From positions 90,780 to 118,834 of the forward strand of contig NW_003546474.1 in the NCBI RefSeq assembly GCF_000090795.2: a DNA stretch of 28,055 bases, read 5' to 3'. A program made the position numbers and the translations under genes. The stretch comes from Amphimedon queenslandica (taxonomy: Eukaryota; Porifera; Demospongiae; Haplosclerida; Niphatidae). The number at the start of each line of letters is the position of its first letter. Position 1 is the first letter of the stretch. The notes below the pieces were generated by a model. It saw only the letters and a program-made list of their open reading frames with translations, made no database searches and was not told the origin of the DNA. This document shows positions 9,132-19,900 of the stretch, piece after piece.

Positions 9132-10007
9132 TCACGTATGCACAAGTACATCAGTAGGTGTTGTATTTACAGTAGATGATCTAGTAGGAAGAAGTGGTTT
9201 CTTCTTATCATCTGTAGCTCTCCTTTGTCTTTGTTGTTTAAGATTATTAATGCATAGTACCACATCAGATATTATAAGAAATTTTATTTGAAGTCCCAAT
9301 ATTGATCCACATGTAATGATCTCAATAGAACTAACTAGAGTAGTAAACTTATGAATAACAGCAATAATACCAATGGCTATCAAACCCATGCTGAGTAGAC
9401 AAGCAGGAATATAACAGACTATCAGCAATAGGCAACAACTGTAACAGCGCTTGTTGTTCCTCTCTTCAGTGGCTTTCATCCTCTTCTTTTTCAACTCAAT
9501 TGATATCCATATAATGACGGATGAAAATATCCATGAAAATGCCAGAGTTCCAGTAGCTTGACCCATTGCTCTCCCAATATTCAAGTTCACTGTAAAACAG
9601 AGCACATTCTCCTCTAGTATCAGTGCTTCTTCTGGTGTGGCTTGTACCAGTGACCAGTTGCTGTAAAAGAAGCAATCAAATGGATCAAAAGGATCATACT
9701 TGTAAGAAATATCGGTGAAGGAGGAAAAGAATATATATGTAGCATAGAAAACTACTAGTAGTACTATTAGAAAAAGAATAATAAACTCCCATTTTGAGAG
9801 GTGATAGCCAAAGACATCAATCCAAGTTTCACCTGCTTCTTCTTTCTTCTTGACATAAGGGAAGACTTTCCTCACCACTTTATCCAGTCCTAGTTTGATT
9901 CCTCCAACAACCACTGCTATACATGAGACTAGAGCCAGAGCTACTGGTATTGCAATACTAATGATCTGGTACTCAATATAGGACAAGGTGTACATTGCAG
10001 CCTTCAA
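9132..10007 (-). CDS. Five-pass membrane protein 4, short loop
   Basis: Single-exon, 291 residues (MKAAMYTLSYIEYQIIS; ATG at residue 5 is an alternative start). Hydrophobic segments are at about 14-38, 74-97, 153-172, 190-218 and 224-252. The segment 2-3 loop has KYDPFDPFDCFF, an NWS sequon, ATPEEALILEE and Cys 112/137. The segment 3-4 loop is short and basic and ends in a Cys-rich juxtamembrane patch (KRCYSCC). The tail is basic, then Thr/Ser-rich. It is the nearest gene downstream of the UBE3A terminal exon, with about 470 bp between stop codon and start. Closest in layout to copy 2. Function unknown. Confidence 0.8.
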   Translation of the reverse strand: MKAAMYTLSYIEYQIISIAIPVALALVSCIAVVVGGIKLGLDKVVRKVFPYVKKKEEAGETWIDVFGYHLSKWEFIILFLIVLLVVFYATYIFFSSFTDISYKYDPFDPFDCFFYSNWSLVQATPEEALILEENVLCFTVNLNIGRAMGQATGTLAFSWIFSSVIIWISIELKKKRMKATEERNNKRCYSCCLLLIVCYIPACLLSMGLIAIGIIAVIHKFTTLVSSIEIITCGSILGLQIKFLIISDVVLCINNLKQQRQRRATDDKKKPLLPTRSSTVNTTPTDVLVHT

Positions 10008-10380
10008 CAGTTTATCAAAATACTAACAGAACTCTATCACTTTGAAGCAACACAAGATAGTGGCATATGTTAATAGTTATACTAATAAATATATAGTGTA
10101 AACATTATGTTACTTCATACAGGAAGTGGTTGACTTTATTTGTACTTTCAGTCACAGACTGGCTGACCTTGCAGCCATAAACTTACTATGCAGTCAGTAC
10201 TGTAACAACAGCATATGGAGGGGAAATTTTTGAATTTTGACAAGTAAAAACAACTATTGCAGCTGTTGTACAAATCACGCTCTTGTTTTACAGTTGGACA
10301 TTTTTATGATTATTATAATAAAGTAATTCTTTTTATTATCATTATTAACATACAGTGATGGAACAACCACATAACTTAAC

Positions 10381-10418
<38 letters not shown>

Positions 10419-10478
10419 TAACAATAATAATTTAATTATTATTTATCAATAATAGGTGCATGGTTTGATTAGAAGTTG
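10008..10478. other. UBE3A 3' region / membrane gene 4 upstream region, with (AAT)n microsatellite
   Basis: Contains the presumed UBE3A 3' UTR next to the stop at 10479-10481 and an AAT/AAC-rich microsatellite at 10379-10437. No further coding signal. Confidence 0.5.
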
Positions 10479-10924
10479 TTACAACATTCCAAATCCTTTA
10501 CCATTTCTAATGGCAGTCAATAATCTCTCCTTTAACTTCTCCTTTGAACTGTACTCACAGAGTAACAATGCATTGAAACAAGTATGAGCAGTGGGTAACC
10601 TATAGACATTAGCATAACATTGTACTGTACAGCAATACAGTGAATACACATTATACATAAATCATACATGTACAGTACATACAGTGCATGTATATGTACA
10701 AGTATTCACTCAGTCAGTGTCAATGCTATGTACATTGTACATGCAATTTTTCTTTACTTTAAATAGGTTATTTTTTATTTATAAAAATGGTGTCATTTAG
10801 CTACATGTACATGTATATCCATGTACATGTACATGTACAATTTTCCTATATTTTCAAAAGGTGATCTTATTTTTTTGTTTATAAAAATGGTGTCAATTAG
10901 AAACTACATGTACATGTACATGTA

Positions 10925-10972
<48 letters not shown>

Positions 10973-13900
10973 CATTACTATTATACCTGTCAGAGTCAGG
11001 TCCATTCTTAACGATGACCAGTTTAAGGTTGGATAGTCCGCCCACTGGCACTCGATCAGATCCGGTCACAAAAGCTAGCAGCTGCTTCTTCTCGTCTTCG
11101 TTAAACTCGTAAAACACTTCCCAGAAATTACTAGAAAAAGAACAAAAACCAAGACACATGTACATGGAAATTTTGGCTATTTAAAAGTCACGGTATTTCC
11201 CCACCAGCTGTACATGTATCTCTTACATGATGACGGAGTGCGACTTTGAGAACCCGTCATAACGAGTGTTCTCCTCCAGCGAATTGAAATCCCATTCCTA
11301 ATGACAAATAAAAACCAAACAATTACATATAAAACATGTAAACAATGTTCACGCCATTGTTACATGTACTTCTATTTAATGCCCATGCTATTCTATTTAA
11401 TGCCCATATTTATTCTATTTAATGCCCATGCTATTCTATTTAATGCTCACCTTGCTCCCACACACTAACATCTCCACCTCCTCAGCAGTGAAGAGATCTG
11501 CTAAGTGTTTGTCCTTCATTACGAGATCAAACCCTTTCTTAAAGGCATCAAACTGTTTAGCAATCGACTTATTTAACAACCAATCAGTATAGAGATCAAC
11601 ATATTCCTGAAATAAAAAATAAATTTAAAAGTGTACACGTAACGTTTACATTCATGTACTTGTCTGTTCTCTAGTGTGACTGGTATTTTGTCTCCATTTT
11701 CTTTGAGGTCAGTGGACTGTACCATTACAAACATGTCGGAATAAGTAATGGAGAATGTGGCCATGTATGTGTCCTGAAATTCATCATCAGTTCCTTCAAA
11801 ATCCAACATCGACTGAAGAGACTTGGCTATAACCTACAGCAAAAGACAAAATGTAACATTTAACATTTAACATGTACAGAAAAGATGCATACATGTACAC
11901 TGTACATGTACATGCAACATTAAACTATAAAAGTACGTGTACATGTATCTGACCATCTGAATACAATGTCACAACTTTAGCTACACAGAACATAAAAATT
12001 TTAAAATTAAAGTTACAATTATTATTATTGTCAAAAGTGTACACAAGATCTTAATGATAGATAGTACCAATCATCATTACATTACTATTAACTACAGTAC
12101 AACTACATGTACAGTGTCAGTGATACATACACTGTACTAACTGGATGAGATGAGTAAAGGTCTTTAAAGACGGGAGTACATCCGATCAGTTTATGATAGA
12201 CTATCATAGGGAACCTCACGTCCAGTATAACATTGTTGTATATGGCCAGCCCCAGGAGAATACCAATCAGTCTGTATTGCTCCTCTGATTCTAGGGACAC
12301 CGAGTTAAACCAGTAAAACTGGTTATCTTCATCAAATCGAAACATGCCTAATATGGTAAAAATAAATAAGTACATTAACTGTAAAAGTTTGTAAAAAAAA
12401 CCAAATTTGCTACACAACTCAAGTACATGTACATGTATATGCATCTGAAAATGTAATAAAAATGAAGAATTTTCACTTTTTTATTTTTGGCAAAATTTGG
12501 CCACAGTTGCTGTACTGTATACATGCAGAGACTTTTAGAAGTGAAATGGGACAATCATTTGTTGCTAGATCTACAGCATTTGGTTTTAAGTAAAATATCA
12601 GTTTTACGTTACATTCAAACTACATGTGCATGTATAATGGCCTTTGGCTCACTAGCCATACCATAGTCCATTCCCCAGTCTAGTATAGTTATTTGTACAT
12701 TGTATTTGGAACATTTTGAACTGTTTCCCATTTAGTAATACTTTTTAGTTATTTCCAAGACCATTCCCAGCCTACAATCATAGCCTATTGTTTAAAATGA
12801 CTAATGTCATGGAGACAGGTTAGGATGCTAATGAACTGTATTCTCATTCTCATTATATCAAACCAAACGTAAGACGTACATGTACATGTACTGTACATTG
12901 TAAGGATAAAATGGCTCTGAAATCACCCCAAATTTTTATTACATTTTCTGATACATATTGATGTCCTTATGCTGTGTAACAAGTTTGAGCTGAATCCGAC
13001 TTCAATTTTTCAAGTTACGACCATTTTAAGAAAATACCAAAATTCTGAAAAATACCCAAGGCTATAGCCCATGGTTTTTTTTAAATGGCTCCGAAATCAC
13101 ACCAAATTTTTATTACATTTTCTGATACATATTGATGTCCTTATGCTGTGTAACAAGTTTGAGCTGAATCCGACTTCAATTTTTCAAGTTACGACCATTT
13201 TAAGAAAATACCAAAATTCTGAAAAATACCCAAGGCTATAGCCCATGGTTTTTTTTAAATGGCTCCGAAATCACACCAAATTTTTATTACATTTTCTGAT
13301 ACATATTGATGTCCTTATGATGTGTAGCAAGTTTGAGGTGAATCCCAAGGCTATAGCCTTGAGTATTTTTCAGAATTTTATAGTCCTAGTTATAGACACT
13401 GGATATATAATTATTTGCTTCAAGTGTCACTTTGTATTAAAGTAATTGATTGTCTATAGGAAGTGAATACTCTACACTGAGTTATACTCATTTCACTGGA
13501 AATTTAGATAGCGTAGTAACTTGGAAAACACTTCAACTGCTGAAATTCTAAGTATAGAAGTCATACATGTAGGCCTATTTTTGCTCAGAATAATTGATGT
13601 CATGCAGCTAGCCTCTGATTGGTCAGTTTTGTTTAATTGCTAATGAATATTGATGAGGTACCTAATAGTATATAAGGAGGTGACCAGCAGCAGTCAATCA
13701 CTTCTCACTAAAACAAGAAATCATCTCACAAGAAGAAGGAATACTCTCTATCAAGGAAAGGAATCATGAAGACTCTACTCTCACTCTTCTGTCTGGTTAC
13801 TTACCTCACCTGTGCTCTCAGGTATGTTACTACACTATCAAATCAATGTTACTTTTCTCTTGTACATGCAGTGCTAATGGCTGGCCAGTCTCTCTTGACA

Positions 13901-16900
13901 TGGCTTGTAATAAAGCTCTTTCTGCAGTTGCTTGCTCTTTTGAGTTTACCAACAATGCAAATGAGGATCTTTATCTACTCAAACGTAACACTCCTCTTGA
14001 AGGACTCAGATCTCAATTTGTCTCTGTCTCTCTTGACGGTCGTCCACTAAAATATAATGGTATTTATGTGCGCCGTGCTCCTCCTACAAAAAAAAATTTC
14101 ATTCTCTTGAAGGCAGGTGAGAGTATTTCTGCAACAGTCCAAATCACTGATGCCTTTAGCATTCATACTGATGGTCTCTACACTGTACAATACAGTAGAC
14201 CTTTACAGTATCTGTCAGTGAATGAGATGAGTGCAATGTCTACTGGTAAGCTCAGGGAATCGATTGTACGTGAATCCGCTCAACTTTACTTGGAAGACAC
14301 TTCTGCTCTTATGAAACCAAAGATAGAAGAAGTAAAAATCGACTACACTGTCCACTTCCAATCCTGTAGCAGTGCTAGTTTCTCTGGTGGTGATAGACAG
14401 AACGGCGAAACACTCACTGCTCATAAGAAGCTCTGCTCTGGATCTGATAAAGCTAAAGGTAAAGTTGGCAAAAATTTTACTATATCTACTACATGGTTCG
14501 GTGAATATGATGCTGGAAGGACGGCTGATGCTCAAGAAGTATATTCAAAAATAAAGACTGGACTAACTAACACTGCTGTAAAATACTACAACGATGGCCC
14601 TGAGTGTGAAGATGGTGATTATGCCTATATATATCCAAATATTAAAGATACCGTCTATCTTTGTGACGAGTACTACAATTCTCAAACATCTTGCAGCACA
14701 ACTGGTGAAAGCAAGGAGGGCACACTGGTTCATGAATGGTCTCATCTTTTTGGCGATACTGATGATTATGAATATGGTCGCTCTGACTGCAAGGATTTAG
14801 CTGAAAACAATCCTTCTAGGGCAGTAGAGAATGCTGATAATTACTGTTATCACTATTGTGATGCTCAGTAATGGAGCTCATCAGCTAAAAGCCAAGAACT
14901 TTAGGACTCATGCAACACTATAGGACATGCACAGTTTATTTTTGCTTACCTGTAATATTACATTTTTGATTAATTAGTTATCTTGGCTATTGATCATTAA
15001 TATTAAAAATATCCAAGAAGAAAAGATCATACTGTACTACAGTACATGCAAGTCACTGACCATTAGTGGGTACAAGATGCTTACTGGTAAAAGAAGTACA
15101 AGTACAAGTACACTGTATTTCATCAGTAATTACTCTTGCCACGAATAGGTGTACATGTACAGTACATGTATACTGTATACTGTAAGCATCAGAAAAAAAT
15201 ATAAAAGCGGAGAATTCTCTCCTTTTCATTTTTGGCAAAAGTTGGCTAAAATTCCTGTACTATAGTTCAGGGACTTTTGCCCATTTTTGAGTAGCTTTAA
15301 ACATTCATAAAAATCTGAATTTGATCAGAATCACTTCAAAGTTTCTACGCAACATAAGTACATGTACAATGTACAGTATATGTATCAGAAAATGTAAAAA
15401 AAGAAAACATAAATGTACATGTACATGTATATGCATAATACTTACATGTACATGTACATTATACACATTAGTTTCTAGTTCTAGTATAATATCAGTTCAA
15501 AAAATCAGTTATCTTCATCAAATCAAAACATGCCTAATATGGTAAAAATGAATAAGTACATTAACGTTAAAAGTTCGTAAAAAATCAAAATTTGATCGAA
15601 ATCAGTTCAAACTTTTTACACAACTCAAGTACATGTATAAAAAATACATGTATTTTACATGTAAAAATTATTATACATTATTATTTATACATGTACCGTA
15701 TTTCCTCGTGGAAACGCCTACTCCCTATAAACGCCCATGCCTGTATAAACGCCTAGAGACAGCACATAACTTTGACAATAAACGCCCATGCTTGTTTAGA
15801 CGCCCATTCTTGATTAAAAGCCTATACCACACCCACCTACCCCATCCACGTGGTACATGTACCTTACGTAGTTTAGTAGTTTACATTCTACAATGGCAGC
15901 TGCAGCTGAGAAGGCTAAAGAAACTCAGAAGTTTTGATGTCAGTTTTAACGTTGTGTCTATTGAAACATGGTGGTAAGGATTATTTTTGGGTTATAAACG
16001 CCCACCTCGTATAAACGCCTACTTCATTTAAACGCCTAGCAAACAGGTCTCTATAAGAAATAAACGCCTAGGCGTTTCCACGAGGAAATACGGTATATGC
16101 ATCTGAAAATGTAGTAAAAATGGAGAATTTTCACTTTTTTATTTTTGGCAAAATTTGGCCAAAGTTGCTGTATAGTCAGTTTCATTTGAGTTGTCACAGG
16201 AAGTAAATCAATGTTTGCATCACAAAACGTCATTCCTAGCCACACCCAAAATGGTGGCAAAGTGCAAGCAAACTCTTTCATTGAGCGTTTCTTCACCTCT
16301 AAGACCTTTTATTGTCTATTCTATCCTTGCTTTGGATACTACTACCTTTCATTATCACTAGCTAGACTTTTTTCTGTTATAAAGCTGACAAAGACCTCCA
16401 ATATGGAAGATAACAACCTAGGTTGAGGGTGATGAAGAAAAACGGCGATCAAGAAGGCTGTGGACAGGTATAGCAGATGTTTCCCAGTAGTATAGACTGC
16501 TAGTTGAATGCCTCCTTCTTTAGAGGACCTTATCTGTCTGCCTTTATTTTATAAAATAAAAAACATTAATTTTGTTAAAATAATAATGAGATGCAAATGA
16601 TATTCATGAGTGTGATGTAGCGTAAACGTAATGATTCATCATGGTGGCCCCTTTTGAACTAGAGTGGAAGAACCCATTCAGAACCTTCCAGAGTACCTAG
16701 AGACTCAAAAATTGGTACAGATTTTCGGAAGAACCTGTTATGCAACTATACCAAGTTTCAGGTTGCTAGCATTAGTAATAAAAAAGTTATAAGGGGTGGT
16801 ACTTGGGCAACTCAACTGAAACCGGCTATACTGTATACAGGGACTTTTAGAAGTGAAATGGGACAATCACCTGTTGCTAGATCTACAGCATTTGGTTTTA

Positions 16901-19900
16901 AGTAAAATATCAGTTTTACGTTACATTCAAACTACATGTACATGTATAATGGCCTTTGGCTCACTAGCCAGACCATAGTCCATTCCCCAGTCTAGTATAG
17001 TTACATGTACTGTACATTGTATTTGGAACATTTTGAACTGTTTCCCATTTAGTAATACTTTTTAGTTATTTCCAAGACCATTCCCCAGCCTACAATCATA
17101 GCCTATTGTTTAAAATGACTAATGTCATGAAAACAGGTTAGGATGCTAATGAACTGTATTCTCATTTTCATTATATCAAACCAAACGTAAGAAGTACATG
17201 TACATGTACATTGTAATCGTAGCAAAGGCTATAGCCCATGGTTTTTTGTGAAAAAATGGCTCCTGAATCACCCCACATTCTTATTACATTTTTTGAAGCA
17301 TATTGATGTCCTTATGCTGTGTAGAAAGTTTGAGGTGATTCCAGCTTGAATTTTTGAGTTGTGGCCATTTTTAAAAAACACAAAAATTCTGAAAAATACC
17401 CAAGGCTGTAGTCCCTGGTCTGGTTATAGGCAATGAATACATATTTATTTGCTTCAAGTGTCACTTTGTATTAAAGTAACTGATTGTCTATAGGAAGTGA
17501 ATACTCTACATGTAGTTAAATTTATTTCACTGGAAAGTTAGACAGAGTAGTAACTTGGTAGTCACTTTAACTGTTGAAATTCTAAGTATGGCAGTCATAC
17601 ATGTAGGCCTATTCTTGCTCAAAATAATTGATGTCATGCAGTTAGGCTCTGATTGGTCAGTTTTAGCTTAATTGCTAGTGAATATTGATGAGGTACCTAA
17701 TAGTATATAAGGAGGTGACCAGCAACAGTCAAACACTTCTCACTAAAACAAGAAATCATCTCACAAGAAGAAGGAATACTGTCTATCAAGGAAAGGAATC
17801 ATGAAGACTCTACTCTCACTCTTCTGTCTGGTTACTTACCTGACCTGTGCTCTCAGGTATGTTACTACACTATCAAATCAATGTTACTTTTCTCTTGTAC
17901 ATGCAGTGCTAATGGCTGGCCAGTCTCTCTTGACATGGCTTGTAATAAAGCTCTTTCTGCAGTTGCTTGCTCTTTTGAGTTTACCAACAATGCAAATGAG
18001 GATCTTTATCTACTCAAACGTAACACTCCTCTTGAAGGACTCAGATCTCAATTTGTCTCTGTCTCTCTTGACGGTCGTCCACTGAAATATGAAGGTATTA
18101 TCATGCGTCGTGCTCCTCCTACAAAGGATGAGTTTGTTCTCTTGAAGGCAGGTGAGAGTATTTCTACAACAGTCCAAATCACTGATGCCTTTAGCATTGA
18201 TACTGATGGTCTCTACACTGTACAATACAGTAGACCTTTACAGTATCTGTCAGGTAATGAGATTAATCTATTGTCTATTGGTAAGCTCAGGGAATCGTTT
18301 GTACATGAATCCACTCAACTGTACTTGGAAGACACTTCTGCTCTTATGAAACCAAAGATAGAAGAAGTAAAAATTGATTACACTGTCTACATTGAATCCT
18401 GTAGCGATGCTAGTTTCTCTAATGGTGATAATAACAACAGTCAAACACTGGAGGCTCATAAAAAGCTCTGCTCTGGATCTGATACAGCTCGTGGTCAAGT
18501 TGGCGAAAATATTAATATATCTACTACATGGTTTGGTGCATATGATGCTACAAGGACAGCTGCGGCTCAAAAAGTATATTCAGATATAAAGACTGGACTG
18601 ACTAACACTGCTGTAACATACTATAATGATGGTCCAGATTGTGGAGCTAATACCTATGCCTATATATGGACAAATATTAAAGATACCGTCTATCTCTGCA
18701 GCGAGTACTACAATTCTCAAACATCTTGCAGCACAACTGGTGAAAGCAAGGAGGGCACACTGATCCATGAATGGTCTCATCTTTTTGGTGATACTGATGA
18801 TCATGCTTATGGCCGCTCTGACTGCAAGGAATTGGCTGAAGACAATCCTGCTAATGCAGTGGAGAATGCTGATAATTACTGTTATCACTATTGTGATGCT
18901 CAGTAACGGAGCTCATCAGCTAAAAGCCAAGAACTTTAGGACTCATGCAACACTATAGGACATGCACAGTTTATTGTTGCTGCTTTAGGCCTCTTTTTGC
19001 TTAACTGTAATATTACATTTTTGATTAATTAGTTATCTTGGCTTAATGATTATTAATATTATAAATATCAAATTAATGAAAAATATCCAAGAAAGAAAGA
19101 TCATACTGTACTACAGTACATGCAAGTTACTGACCATTAGTGGGTACAAGATGATTATTGGTAAAAGAAGTACAAGTACAAGTACACTGTATTTCATCAG
19201 TGATTACCCTTGCCATGTATACAGTAGGTACATGTACACGTACATAAGTATCAGAAAAAATATAAAAGCAGAGAATTCTCTCCTTTTCATTTTTGGCAAA
19301 AGTTGGCCAAAATTCCTGTACTATAGTTCAGGGACTTTTGTCCATTTTTGAATAACTTTAAACATTCATAAAAAATCTGAATTAGATCAGAATCACTTCA
19401 AAGTTTCTACGCAACATAAGTACATGTACAATGTACAGTATATGTATCAGAAAATGTAAAAAAAGAAAACATAAATGTACATGTACATGTATAATATTAT
19501 GCATAATACTTACATGTACATGTACATATAATATTATACACATTATTATCTAGTTCTACTCACCATTCATTGGATCAAACAGTTTCTCTATTAATAATTG
19601 GAAGAACTCTTTCTGGAGTCCTCCCTCATCAATGCCCTCTTCTCCTTTGAACTCTATCCTCAGCTGCTTCTGAATATCGGACGGATTCAACTCAGTAATA
19701 GCTTCAAGCTAAAGGGACGGAGGGAGTGAGGGAGGGAGAGAGTGGGAGGGAGGGAGAGAGAGAGAGGGATGGAGAAAGAGGGACGGACGGACGGAGGGAG
19801 AGAGAGAGAGAAAGAAAGAAAGAAAGAAAGACAAAATAAAAGCTGTGAAATATAAAAGTGAAACGTACTAAATGTTATCAATAATAAATCCCATGAAAAG

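Larger units (their letters stand above)
12322..15484. repeat. Tandem segmental duplication, copy A
   Basis: Begins within UBE3A exon 5 (last 26 nt on the plus strand, GTTATCTTCATCAAATCGAA...) and ends just inside the intron 4 donor. Contains protease gene A with its promoter, the family B tandem array and one inverted family A unit. Matches copy B (15508-19559) along its length apart from indels: B has two extra insertions and fewer family B repeats. Confidence 0.85.
15508..19559. repeat. Tandem segmental duplication, copy B
   Basis: Second copy of the 12322-15484 segment. Contains protease gene B, one family B unit, one family A unit, and two TA-flanked insertions (15696-16093, 16173-16828) absent from copy A. 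Its right end is the authentic intron 4 donor region at 19559-19563. Confidence 0.85.

Noticed and set aside
10893..11165. Minus-strand frame ending in a poly-Asn tract
   Set aside because: The Asn run is the (ATT)n microsatellite of UBE3A intron 9; the exon stops at the GTATAATAG donor at 10986.
13846..14871. Protease start at the ATG in the middle of the intron (MLLFSCTC...)
   Set aside because: Splicing the 50-nt intron adds a proper signal peptide in frame from 13766; the internal ATG lies in the intron.
16211..16426. 71-codon frame inside the 656-bp element
   Set aside because: Short, unlike any transposase, and without catalytic residues.
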